Positions 28,857-40,640 of a DNA stretch of 64,000 nucleotides are shown piece after piece. The stretch comes from Lichenostomus cassidix. Lineage: Eukaryota > Chordata > Aves > Passeriformes > Meliphagidae. How positions within the stretch are numbered: position 1 is the stretch's first letter; the number at the start of each line of letters is the position of its first letter. The stretch lies in the NCBI GenBank assembly GCA_008360975.2, contig CM039182.1:89797405-89861404 (forward strand), given 5' to 3'. Made by a program: the position numbers and the translations under genes. The notes beneath the pieces were generated by a model. It searched no databases, was not told the origin of the DNA, and saw only the letters and a list, made by a program, of their open reading frames with translations.

Positions 28857-30479
28857 ACCTCGATTAAGCAATAGAGTTAGGCTACAGGCTTTCTGCTCCA
28901 TTAGGCCATGTGCTCTCTCAGACCACAGTCTTTATGCTCAGATTACAGAGTGATGTGGATTTTCCATTTTTCAGAGGATAAAGTAGCAGTTAATTAATTT
29001 GGAGAGAAGGAACAGCAATGTACAATGCCAAACTTGTAACTCTAAGGCATAAAAAAAAATGTTTAGAACCCAGCCTGAACCAGCAGAGAGCAAATGAATA
29101 GTCAGAAGCTGGACAGCAAAGACCAGATAACTGACCTGAAAGAGTGAGAATACATTCCCAACAGAGAGGCTACAGTGACACAAAGTGGAAAGGATATGGC
29201 AATATGGAAAAACAAAACAACCCTAAGAGATTCCTGTTCAAAATACACTCACTGGTTGCTTTTAAAAGGAAAAATCTACATCAAAAGTAAGAGAAAGACC
29301 AAGGGCTGCAAGTGCCTTGAAACACAGCTCAGTACTGCAAAAGGAAATACTCTCCCGGATTATCCATCAAAAATTCTGCCCAGTTCTCCCTGACTTTGTC
29401 CTGGGAAATGCTGGCCCTGGAAAGTCACACTGCTTGCTACTTGAATCGATTAATTTACTGCTGCTCTTTCTCTCAGTTTCATGAAACTGCTTGAATACAT
29501 GGTGAGTAGATGTTAGTTTTGCCAAGGATATCAAATCTGCAGAAATGTTATGTCATTCTTGACCTAGCAGTTGAAAATGACAAGGCAACAAGCACAATGG
29601 AGACAGTTCAGTCATAAATAAGCTGGCCCATCTATAAGAGCCACTGCTATGCAGAGACTGTCCTGAGAAAGGTGTGCTTTCATTAATCCAGCATAGCCTT
29701 CTGCATAGACCAATTGCTTCTTCGTGGAGCTAATTAGAGCAGAGCACATTAATCCAGACACTCTCCTTATCTTGCCAGCTGCTCCACTGAGATGCAGTAC
29801 ACACTTGTGTCCTCTCAGTCAGCCACAAGACAATCGCATGGATGTCTGCTATGAAAAATTCATTGTTAGTACCCACTCCATAGCTGGCAAGTCATCATTT
29901 GTTACCAGTCTCATGGAGTGACTTCAAAAGATGATGAAAATGTCCTTGCAAAACAGAGAATCTAGCTGCACATTTAAATATGACAAACACAAAGGTGGAT
30001 GTATTAACAAGACCTTTTTGTGGAGAGAAAAGCAGAACAAGCATCAGGGAAAGGAAGCTGGCATCCAGTCTACCCAGCTGATAGCAGTGATGCTAGATGA
30101 GTCAGTTCAGATAGTTTATCAGGGCATTCACATGGATCAGGAAAAGGAAGACTTAAAGACCACGAAGTTCTTTCTTATAACAGCCTCTTAACCAATGTTT
30201 CTGGAGTGTGAAAGTGCACCATCTTGTTGGGGAAAAAAAAATCACGAACTCCTGCTTCATGAATCAGCTGCTAGAATTTTTTTCAGAACTGGCCTTCATA
30301 TTTGGTTATACTTCAGGAAAATCATTCTATTTGTATACAAGGGAAGATGTATAACTCACTTTGGTTTCCATTTAACTCCCAACTTCCATTTGAAAGTTGT
30401 CCTTCTGTGAACATCAGTATTAGTTTGTGTTGTTTCAGAAGTCAGATTCTAACCATTTCATGGCTTTGCTGTAGTGGTC

Positions 30480-30884
30480 TGTTGTGGTTTAGGACTGATA
30501 TTCTCCAATTTAGTACTCCCACCAAAACCAATGCCGCTGTCCCTCCCCTGTGGTGCACTTGAGAGGGGAATTGGAGGCACAAAAGGCAGAGAATAATGTG
30601 CAAAGAACAATTTACTGGAAGCAACGATGAGACAAGAAAACTAACACTAACAGCAACAATACCAACAACAAAAGTGTGCAAAAGAATGATTCACGTGGCA
30701 AAATGCTCACTGTGGAGCCTGTAAACCAGTTCCAGCCATGCCACCCTCACTGTGGAAGCCCTTCCTTCCAGGAGAGTCCCTTCCCCTTGCACCCCACAAT
30801 GAGGTACAAAATAACCTCTGGGTCCTGGCCATGCCCCGCCCTGGCTACTGCAAAATTAACCCTGTCCTGATTGGAACCAAGACA
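30480..30884 (+). mobile_element. Solo LTR, ERVL-type, with perfect 5-bp target duplication
   Basis: The 405-base element begins TGTTGTGGTTTAGG and ends GATTGGAACCAAGACA, keeping the TG...CA ends of a retroviral LTR. It is flanked by the perfect 5-bp repeat TGGTC at 30475-30479 and 30885-30889, which is typical of ERVL-class (class III) integration. The body (GC-rich segment, then an AC-rich stretch of AACAA-type repeats, then another GC-rich segment) resembles a common bird LTR family starting TGTTGTGGTTTA that I recall. Strand is given by the TG...CA reading and by that resemblance; no clear polyadenylation signal confirms it. No retroviral coding sequence adjoins it. Confidence 0.85.
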
Positions 30885-30889
30885 TGGTC

Positions 30890-33777
30890 ATACTGGAGAA
30901 AATTGGATTTTCTAAGTAATAAAACTGTAAAGCACAGCAGCATTTTAAGATATTAAACCTTACATTTAAATATTGGATTTGCACCTTTTAAAACCTTTGG
31001 ATGGCACATAAATTTTGAAAGCATCTTTTTTTTTCCTCTCCTTGTAATGCTATTTTTTGATAGTTTTGTCAGGATTAGGCTGAATCAAACTTAAGCCTTT
31101 TTTTTTATCCTTTTTTCCCCAAAAGAAGCTGGAATCTGTTCTGTAGCCTTATTTGCTACATCTGGGAGCTACTATCAGGCTTTTGATCAAACCAAGCCTT
31201 ACAGACGAAGAAGTTCTACTTTAAAATTCCTCACGTGTTTGGAGATGTCAATAAAGTTCTTTTAAAGTGTCAGAAGTGATTGCTCTGTTTGTAGTTTTGC
31301 TAATACCAATTACAATGGTATTGTCTCCAGTCAGAAGAAGGTATAAAGAAACAACTAAATGAGCCCTTCTCATTCCCCTACCCACTCAGAGACTAAACTG
31401 CACACAAACACCTAGGCACAGCAAGAGCTGCACACAGGCACACACGTGCCACTCTGCCTCTTTAGAAGGAATATATTAAAGTATTGGCCCTGTGGAATAA
31501 TGAAGGAAGTATGTAAGTACAGCACTCTATTCTTTCAAGAAAAGCTTTAAAAACGCACGTACTCCACTCCCCCTAAATTATGGTAGAAGATGGGTCATAA
31601 TAGCTAATGTAGTAGGCAAGGAGGGAGAATGGAGCACAATTCCCTAAACTCGATAAAATAAGCAATTACTCTTGTTATCTGAATGGCTCTGTCAGTGGAG
31701 AAGTTGTCTGTGTCATAACAGAATCTAACAAAGGCTGTTGCCTTTAAGCATCAAAGGCTTTGGCCTTATTATCTTTCTAAGATGTGCATGTATAATAAGT
31801 TTTTCTAACAAATGGCGAGGAAGCATCTCTGGCAAAATATAAAATGGTGATAAACTATGTCCAAATGATTAATTCACAGAAATTCTCCATCACACTGCAG
31901 CTACATGTGCCCGTCTCTTCTGTTATGCCCTTGGAGATTTTCATACTAAACGTATGTGCATATTTTTCATGGCCACTGATATTTGAATTGCAGCCTGCTC
32001 CCATGCAGAACATAAAACACTTCAAACTGCATAATGCTGACTAAATTATAAGTTCTCCAGTGGCCTGAGGTAGCAAGGGCCATAATAATGAGTGTGCTTA
32101 AGTGGTTTGTGTAGATTTTTTTCCCCTTTAATTTTAATGCCCTGACTTGCTGCTGCCTTTTCTAAAGCTAGGGATTGTCTCATACAATCATAACAACAGG
32201 GAAATAGAAACTGCATTATGCTTTGAAAAAATGTGGGATGCAAAGCAGAAGCTCCACTCATCAAGAGCAGTGATAGCCAATTCAGCCCTGTCGGTCACAT
32301 GGAATAGAAATTTGGTGACTTTGTTCATACTTGTAATTATATTTGGGCTGTTCCATTTATACAGTTGCAGCAGTGCAAAACAACATACAGTCACATTTAC
32401 TGGACAAAAAAACTACAACCTTTCCAACCACATTCACATTGCATATGTAAAAAAAGACCAACAAAAAAAAACCCCACAAGACCAAAAACCAAGACCAAAA
32501 AACCACACAAACTGAAATCTCATTTGATTAGAAAGATAATGAAACTAGGTAAATGAAGCCTGCAAAAATACTGAGAATTTTATGATGGCATTACAATAGG
32601 TCAAAGTGGACATCTGTATGAGCCGTAGAGTTGTAAGACTTAGTGATTTTGCAATGTTTTCAATGTTCTGGTATTGGTTATTTTTCTTGGGTTTACTCAA
32701 AAGACAAATGGATGAAAAAATGCTTACACTGCAGCAATGCTCACTTCCATGGTAATTGGAAAAATATACACAATCTGTGCTAATATCCACGGACGTTTAC
32801 AGTCAGGCAGATAAAAAGGGCCTGGGCACATGTTAACTGTTCCTATCAACTTCCCCCACCTCTAAACAGAGACCATTTGTGGCCAGCACATCGAGGAGCA
32901 AGGAACTATCGACTTCACAAATCAATGCAAAGGAAGACGGGCTCCTTGCAAAATCCTTTTCATGCGCCCCTCTTTTGTTCCACAATGTTTAGAAAAGTTC
33001 ATTTCTACGTTCCCTGCTCTACAGGATTAAGGCAGATGCTTAAACTCACTTCCCACAGGATTCAGACTGATCCCTATCTGCACCAAACCACTTCATCTAG
33101 CCTAAGGTCGGAGGCCTTCTTTGCAGATGACTGCAAACTTATGCAGCTCAAGTTCTCTATCAATATGGATATACAAACCTTCCCCTGGCAACAGCCCTTG
33201 GACCTCTTCCTCACTGTGAAAACACAGACTAAAATATTTTGGCAAGCAGTATCCAGACTTAAATGGAAGAAGTTAACATAATTGACTTCTGCCCTACCTC
33301 CAGATTGCTCCAGAATCCTGGTGTGGAGCTTGTGGGTCAGTAAACCATAAGGGTGGCTCTGTTAATGCAGCAGAAAAAGATCAGCAGTGGCTCTGCCAAC
33401 TCTCTACAACACGTAAGAACTCCTGAAGCAACACCAAGACCTCCAAAGAAGTATTGTCTCTTCTCTCTGGCCTCTCTTAAACATCTTGCATATACTCTTT
33501 CCGTAACAGAGAAATGAATACATCTTTCATGGGGTTTAATTCCCCATCATTTTGGATACTGTTCAGCCATTTTACTCAAAGTGAGTCCGAAGTGAGAAAT
33601 GAAACTACTTGCTAGTTGTCAGAGAGCACAACCCTACTTGTTGCAGTGTCTTGACCTTCTGCAGCTCTTTTCCTCACTTTTGTTTTATACTTTGGGATTC
33701 AGGCATTGGGTTGCAAATATAGATTTATTCTTTATTTGGTCATTCTTCATACCCAAAATAAAAGCATGGTTAATTCA
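30890..33777. other. Non-coding sequence; no gene seen
   Basis: AT-rich, with poly-T tracts near 31.03 and 31.10 kb and an A/C-rich tract at 32.45 kb. Open frames of up to 134 codons are unsupported. Confidence 0.65.
32450..32512. repeat. A/C-rich low-complexity tract
   Basis: Runs of A with CCAA, ACCA and CCACA insertions; no family recognised. Confidence 0.85.
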
Positions 33778-35470
33778 CTGAGTCACAGCTTGGCTGGGGT
33801 TGGAAAGGACCTCTGGAGATCATCTGGTCCAACCCCCCTGCTCAAGCAGGGCCACCTAAAACTAGCTGCCTACTATCATGTTAAGATGACTGTTGAGTAT
33901 CTGCAAGAATGGAGACTCCACAACCACCCGGCTCTGTCTTCTTTGCACTTTGCTTTCAAATATTTCTTATGTGCTGATGAAATCCCCTTAGTGGTCCTTT
34001 GCTGGACCAGTTTTCATACAGTTTTCATCCCAGCTCACTTTCTGTTCAGCTAACCTACACTTCATCATTTTCTCCATGAGAATCTTGAGGGAGCCAGCAT
34101 CAAAAGCCTTACAGAATTTGAGGGTCACAACATCCACTACCTCATCTACCATGGCACTTATTTCATTATAGAATATTATCAAGGTGATCAAGGATGACTC
34201 CCTGGGGTGATGATTTACTTGCCCTTCATATGCCTGGATATTGTTCCCAGGATTAGAGCTGCTCCATCACAACCAAAGGGATTGAGATGACTGTAACTAG
34301 CCAGTAGCTCCTGGGGTCGTCCCTCTTGCCTGTTCTGGAGACAAAAGTGACGTTTGTTTTCCTCCAGCCCTCAGACACTGCTAGTGACCATGTCATTCAA
34401 AGATTATCAAGAGTGGCCTCTCGATTACAACAATTCCCTCAGTTCTGATTGGTGCATCCATGGATGTACATACATCCAATTTGATTAACTCTTCTAATTC
34501 AATCCTCTTCCAGCAAGGGTAAGATTTCCTTGCTCCAGCCTTTCCCCTTGGTCTCTCAGCCCTCAGATTTCTGAAGGTCTGTCTAGTAAAGACTGAGGTG
34601 AAAATGGCATTCAGTAGCTCAGCCTCTTCCATGTCATGTGTCACCACGGCTCTTGCCCCATTCAGTAGCAGCATGTATTTTCCCCAGTCTTCTTCTGCTA
34701 ATTATGTATTGTGAGAAGTCTTCTTGCTACCTTTAACATTCCCCAATAGATTCAATTCTAGATGGATTTTGGCTTTCCTAAAATAATTTCTGCATATTCA
34801 GACAGTGTCTCTCACTTTTATGTTTGAGTTTCGCCAGGAACTCCTTGGTAATTCATATAATCATCCTGATATTTCTGCCTTATGTCCTGCTTGTTGCAAT
34901 GGACTGTTCCTGACCTTGGAGGAGGTAACCCTCAAATATCAAAGAGCTTTCTTGGGCCCCTTTTCTATTTAGAGCCTTATCCCGCGGGGGTCTGCCTGAA
35001 TAGGTCCCTGCAAGGCCAAAGGCTCCTGTCCTGAAATCCAGGGTCATGATTTTGCTTTTTGCCCTGCTTCGTCTTCTCAGGATTCTGATCTCCATCATCT
35101 CATGGCCACTGGAGACAAGGTTGATTTCAACCTTCCCATCCTCAATCAGCCCTTCCTCATTTGTAATTATGAGGTCCTGCAGAGCACGTGTCCTCACTCA
35201 ATCCACTATCATTTCGGCCAGGAGACACTTTCCAGGAACCTCCAGGATTGTGTATGTCCACCTGTGTTGTTCCTTTGGAAGATATCACGTGGTTGAAGTC
35301 TCCGCATGAGGACCACAGCCTGCACCATGAGGTTTCTTCTGTCTGCAGAAGGCCTTTTCCATTTGTTCTTCCTGTTATGCCACCTGTAGCTTACACCTAC
35401 TACAGCATCAGTAATTGATACCCAAAAGCTCTCTGCTGGCTAACAGTCCATTGCCTAGGCAAAGCTCTAT
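33778..35470 (-). mobile_element. CR1 LINE, decayed, with endonuclease and partial reverse transcriptase remnants
   Basis: Reading right to left on the minus strand, the copy shows an endonuclease remnant (VVGVSYRW-like near 35.4 kb; a GDFNH-like motif near 35.3 kb) and a connecting stretch, LQDLIITNEEGLIEDGKVE (35.2-34.9 kb). Next come the region before the RT palm (EEAELLNAIFTSVFTRQT, near 34.6 kb) and an RT fragment, DVVTLKFCKAFDAGSLKIL (34.1 kb). The 3' tail starts at about 33.9 kb and ends with GGCTGGGGTTGGAAAGGACC near 33.8 kb. The rest of the RT, including the YxDD box, is missing, so there is an internal deletion of roughly a kilobase or more. Frames are broken in several places; it is dead. 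Confidence 0.92.
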
Positions 35471-38400
35471 AAACTCCAGCTGTTCATATTAAACAAGGTC
35501 CTGAAAGTCCAGTAAACAGGAAGATGTTTGGTGCCTGAGCACTTATTTTGACTGTGAGCATACATGGCTACCCATAAGTAATGACATGTATAATTATTCA
35601 AGATTGTCGTACAGGGTATACCACCAAAAAATTGGCATGGCTTACTCAGCATACCTGGTTTGATTTCAAGGGGCAATTAGCGTATTTCATATCTCCTCAA
35701 ATATATAGCTGTGCATTTTGTTAACTTAAGCTGTCTGAACAACTGAACTTCCAATCTTAGCAGGCATAGCTAAATCATCCATTTGGTTTGGGCAACTTCT
35801 TCATTGTATAATCTGCTCAATACATTGCTTTTACTGGCAAAATTAGGTCAGGCTCGCGTTTTAACACATGAAAAGTAAACAGATGTGCTGGTTCATCAAC
35901 CTGAATTCATGTGACAGAGATTCTTAAAATGTGAAACCCTAATATTATTCTGATCAGATACATGAAGACCTTTGCTTGCCAAAGAAACAAGCAGGCAGTG
36001 ATCTGGCTTCAACCTCTTTCTTTGTCTCATTCTCTGGCATAACTTGTCCAATGTTTGAAAGTGCAAACACCTGCAGCACTTTAGTCTTCCTCAAGTCAAA
36101 GGTGCTTCACTCAGTCCAAGTGGGCAGCTAACCTTCAAAGAGGCTTTTTAAGGAAAGTTTCAATTTAGATTTGCATCCTTAGTTAGAGAGCAGTGTCCTG
36201 AGGACTCATCTGCAGCTTCAGGCAGACTATAATTTAAAACTAAAAATACCACTACTACAAGAATAGCCAACTCTACTGATGGTGTGATGTGTAGGCACCC
36301 TACATAACACTCTCCTGAGGCAGACATCCCAGCTCTTACAGCTGAAAAAAATGCTTTCTTTGTCATACCACACATTGCTTATCCCCAGAGGTTTTTCAGA
36401 GAAGGTTTGAAAATAAAGGCGTGTAAATGAGGAATTCTCTCATTTACAAAACAGTATGTAAAACAGTCAGGTCTCAGTACCTTTTAATGAGCAGGTGAGC
36501 TTTGTTTAGTCCTCCATTCAGAACTGGAACATTTACACCACCTTCCTCAGTAAAACAATGCATCACTTATCTCTTGGGCATTCACATGTGAATCTTGTCA
36601 AGATCTATTGCCGAGTTTTCAAGTGTCATTTTTAGGATGAAAGATTCTTAGAGAAGTATTTCACAAACAAACTTTTAAGAGTTGATTGATGTTTGAGGCA
36701 CCTTGCTCTGAGTAAGACACTGTAATTTGTTCAAATTAGTTTACAAGATTTCTCATTTCAGCTCATTAAAAACACAAATGCTGGATGCTAATAACTTATG
36801 GAAGTAAGGTGCTTTTTATGTATCTCTTTGGAACACACCCTGCGTTCCCTAGCACTCTTAGGATTTAATATGTGATAAAGGTTGAATTTAGAAGAGAGAA
36901 GGCTTCCAACACAGTACTTCAAAAGAGTATTTAAATCATGTCTTTAGCATTCAACCTAAACGTTGTTTTAAACATGCACATTTTCAATCCCACAGAACTA
37001 CATAAGTTTTGAGTACCTATCTCTTCCAGGTAAACTAGACATATCCATTCCTAAATCCAAACCTAATGATTGTAATTATTCTTCAGATAAAAGTTCATAA
37101 AAAACCAGAAACATATTTTTCAAGCAAATTGCTGCCCAAAATGGTAGAACTGAAAAGCTTATTTAACAAGGCCCTGTTTGTGTGGCTCAGCCTCCTTGTT
37201 AAAGGATTTCCTTTCTCCAGAAGAAACAAATTTAGGTTTCCTCCCAAAACCATCCCTAATGAAACACTTATCAAGAGCAGGAAACAAGCTGATAACGTGG
37301 TAATGTGGCCACCTGTCAGTTGGGCACTGGTCCAGCATTACTGATTTCACAGAGGCTGAAGAAAAAGGAGTAGGCCACAGAAATCAGCTTGTAGAAACTT
37401 TCGGGTGTAACTGACATTGGATTAATAGACTCGATGTCCCACATGAGTAGTTTGCTTATGGTGCAAACTTTTAAGTATCCCCATCTCAGAACATCATCTC
37501 TGTGCAAGCTGAAACAAACTGCAGACACAAGTTCCCCTTTAGTAAATTACGCTTGCTTTGATGTCATTTATGGCATGATTTTAAGACTGCCTAAATAAAA
37601 CACGTCTGAACGTTAACGAAGCACTGAGCAGAAATATGAGTATGAACTGGTTCCACTCATGACTCTAAGTGAATGTAGGCATTGTAAGACTTACTTTCTA
37701 GCTTCTGTGTAACACCCAGCAAAACCCTTGGCCTGGGTCTGTGAGGAATTACCAAGAGCCAAATGGAAGACACAAAAGATGGGTACTTAAAAATTAACTC
37801 CTTGCACATGCCCAGGTAGTTAGGCACCTCATTCTGCTTGGATTTACAGTAATGCCTCCCACATGTTACAATTACCTAACAGCTCTCCAATTTTTATCTT
37901 AAAGCCAGTTAGACCACTTCTCTATCCCACATCTTGTCACCAACTGAACAAGTGTATTAGCTATGGCTCCTGTGGTTCAAGAGACGCCACTGTCATGATA
38001 AAACTTTCATATTAGCATAATTGAGCACTTTCAAAAGTAGTTTGGCCCACCTTAAGGAGCCATTGCTGAAAGACAGGAAAAGGAATAACTGCTGATTACA
38101 CAAATATTCTATTGTCAGAATTATATAGAGCATTTGCTCTTTACATTGCTTAATTCAGTTTGGAGACTGCACACTTTTGATGATGAAGACAGGTCACAGA
38201 GCTTTAGTGATGAAAATGAGCACCTTCAATCCCCTTAATTTATAAAGTATTTAAATCTTTGTACTTCTGCAAGAGCTGTCACTTGCGTTATTTGTCCTTC
38301 TCTCTTTAATGGATAGTTGTAGTTCCCCTACGTTGATCTGAAATCTGACACATTCTTTTCTAATTAAGGACATCTAATGGGAAAGTTACACTTTCCCATG

Positions 38401-39019
38401 ATGCCTACTACAATAAATCCTTCTAATTATTAATGTATCTAGGCAAGTGACATCTCATTATTTTGGGTGACTTCACAAAACCATTTGACAAGGAATAATG
38501 ATGACTCAACGCCAAACCTAAATTCAGAAAAACTTAAGCAGATCAGAGATTTTTCACTACAATAAATATTTTTGATTCAGATGGTTCAAACTAATAGATA
38601 CTCAGACTGGAGAGCTCAGATCACCTATATTTCTTCCCACTGCAATGGGAATGCCGACTGCAACAGAGAACAACACTGGTGTGTTTTGAAGCGTCCCTGA
38701 GAATATGCTGTCCCTGTCACAGTTCCCTTCCTTGAGCTTTCTGTACCATTTTTCTATAGCAAATACACTATATAATGGCTGGAGCAGAGAATGCACAAGG
38801 GCAATTTTAGATAATACTTAAAATTTGATTTGGCATTCACTCACCGGTATTATTTTGTGGGTTCTCCTTTCCTGTACGTGAACAGGAGAGGGCTTGGACC
38901 CCTGTGTCTGTTCAGAAAGTTCACCCACCATCCCGTGGAGCTGTAAGAGGATCATCCTACACTGAACAATTGTGTTAAGCGAGGCAGCCAGTGCCAGAAA
39001 ACGCTCCGAGGGCGGCATT
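35471..39019. other. Non-coding sequence between a CR1 and the CpG island
   Basis: I see no repeat family or gene. It directly flanks the CpG island, so non-coding first-exon or intron sequence of an unidentified transcript is possible. Confidence 0.6.
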
Positions 39020-39940
39020 AGTTGTGCCATGCAGGTGGGTTCCTCAGCCGCCCTCTCCCAGTAAACTCGGGGGCTCTGCTCAGGGCAAAGCGAAAACAAG
39101 GCCCTGCAGGTGCTTTAGGAGCCTCTCTCGCCACCCAGGCCAGTGACAGGTCCCCAGCCTCCTTGCCGGTCCTTGGGGCACAGCTCAGGGCCGGAGGTCG
39201 CACCAACTCCCCCCGCGATTTCGGAAACCCAGAGCGTTCAGGCCGCCCGTGGCGCTGGGGGCGAGCCGAGGCAATGCACAGGGGAGAGTCCATTAGCTCC
39301 ACAGCAGCCCGCCGAGGAGGGTGCCACGCCGGCGGCCAGCCGCCCTGCAGCCATCCCGCTGCAGCTCCCCCAGCCCGGCCCGCTGCCCCTCATTCCGCAG
39401 GCTCCCCCAGCCCGGCCCGCTGCCCCTCACTCCCCAGGCTCCTGCTGCAGCCATCCCGCTGCAGCTCCCCCAGCCCGGCGCGCTGCCCCTCATTCCCGAG
39501 GCTCCTGCTGGCCAAGGCCGCGCCGCCAACGCCGAGCCGGCAGCGCCACCTGGCGGGCGGCCGCCGCCATGGCGCCCCTGCGGGCCTGGCCGGGCCCCGG
39601 GCTGAGTGAGGGGCTGCCGGCAATCTCCCCTCATCGGGGATCATTGTTATCACGGTGCTGCAGCGCGCCTCGGCTGAGGGAACGCTCCTCTCTGGGACTG
39701 TCGATAGCCATGAATAATTTAGAGCGCTGCTGCGGAGGCTGAGGAGCCCGCGATAAGGGTATCCAGAGATCAGCGGAGGGTCCAAATTTTTGGAAGTGGA
39801 GAGTGGTAAACTCGATCCCTGTCTCAGCCGGTCCTCGCGGAGTAGTTGTCATGCTGGAATGCTCTGTGCATCCCCTCCGGTGCCGGTGGGATGCTGGAGG
39901 ATGCAGGCTCCAGCAGGTGACTTCAGGCGGTCCCGTGCTC
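39020..39940. promoter_or_regulatory. CpG-rich island, probable promoter of an unidentified transcript
   Basis: This is about 0.9 kb of very GC-rich, CpG-dense DNA in otherwise AT-rich sequence, with many CCGCC, GGCGG and CCCGG elements. Such islands normally mark promoters. Long open frames on both strands (up to 199 codons) are expected from GC richness and match no protein I know. A palindromic GGCGCCATGGCGG-type site at 39566-39573 gives an ATG with a strong Kozak context in both directions. I looked for first-exon sequence of GABBR2, the neighbour expected from mammalian gene order, and saw none. The island may drive a long non-coding RNA or a gene whose coding exons lie elsewhere. Confidence 0.6.
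39345..39508. repeat. GC-rich local duplication, 100-base period
   Basis: A segment starting CTGCAGCCATCCCGCTGCAG at 39345 recurs exactly 100 bases later at 39445. The inner phrase GCTCCCCCAGCCCGGC occurs three times (39364, 39401, 39464). Since 100 is not a multiple of three, the repeat shifts the reading frame, which argues against a coding role for the open frames across it. Confidence 0.85.
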
Positions 39941-40351
39941 TGGTCAGCTCGCTGCTCAAGGCAGGGTTAGCTGGCAGCTGGGAGCTCTCTGCCCAGGGCT
40001 TCATCCCCTCAGCTCTGGAAATCCTGCAGGACGGGGGGATGCACAGCCCTATGGACAACCTGCTGCTCTGCTTGGCTGTCTTCGTGAGGAAAAGCATCAC
40101 TGATAGGCAGTCTTGTTTCATGACGGTAAAAACTGACTCCTGTCCTCCCACCCTGCAGCACTGAGAAGAGCCTGACTCCATCTTCTTGACAACCTCCTCA
40201 TGGGAATCAGAAGGCTGCTGTCTTCACTAGCTGCATAGCCATCAGAGGGTCCCATGTAGCCCTCTTTTCTCCATGCTGAACAAACCCATTCCCTCAGCCT
40301 CTCCAAACAGGGCAAGATCTCCAGGGTTCAATTATTTTAATGGCCTTGATA

Positions 40352-40384
40352 GACTCATTCTAGTTTATCCATGACTCATTCTAG
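40352..40384 (+). repeat. 21-base tandem duplication split by the solo LTR
   Basis: GACTCATTCTAGTTTATCCAT (40352-40372) is followed by a second copy whose first 12 bases are at 40373-40384. Its remainder resumes after the LTR and its target duplicate, at 40647-40655. The duplication is therefore older than the LTR insertion. Confidence 0.85.
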
Positions 40385-40640
40385 TGTCGCTGTTGAGCCG
40401 CTAGCAGCGAAAAGACCCAAGTTCTCAGTGTGACAAGAAAGAAGTTTATTATTTTGATTTCAATATATATAGACTTTTCAGAGGTCGCCCAGATTGGTCA
40501 GCCAGAACCCTCCCCCTAGGCCTGATTGGCCAGGCCTGAACTGTCCAAATCTCGAGACACTGTTTCAAAACATCCAAACTTTATCTTTGTTTATAAAACA
40601 CAGAAGAATGTTCTCACGGGGAAGACCTGTGCTAGCCACA
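40385..40640 (-). mobile_element. Solo LTR of an avian endogenous retrovirus (copy 1), inserted in a CR1
   Basis: The LTR is 256 bases and reads on the minus strand from TGTGGCTAGCACAG (right end) to CAACAGCGACA (left end). A TATA-like tract (40463-40472) and an AATAAA signal (TTTATT on plus, 40445-40450) are in the expected order. It is flanked by a perfect 6-bp direct repeat, TTCTAG, at 40379-40384 and 40641-40646, which proves retroviral integration. It sits inside CR1 sequence, so it is younger than that CR1. There are no gag, pol or env remnants: it is a solo LTR. The copy at 58211-58482 belongs to the same family. The 6-bp duplication fits an ERVK-like element. Confidence 0.93.

Larger units (their letters stand above)
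20881..30474. other. Non-coding sequence; only a short CR1 tail, a CT repeat and an inverted repeat
   Basis: No exon-like frame with splice sites was recognised. The 23.9-24.5 kb part is evenly composed and free of repeats, compatible with a regulatory element, but nothing in it identifies one. Confidence 0.6.

Noticed and set aside
34880..35197. 105-codon minus frame with protein-like composition
   Set aside because: It is the CR1 ORF2 linker region, part of a dead LINE, not a host gene.
39143..39742. 199-codon Pro/Ala-rich frame in the CpG island
   Set aside because: GC-rich DNA gives long frames on several strands at once. The 100-base repeat is not frame-preserving, and no homologue is recognised.
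39020..39940. First exon of GABBR2
   Set aside because: None of the conserved N-terminal GABBR2 residues appear in any frame of the island.
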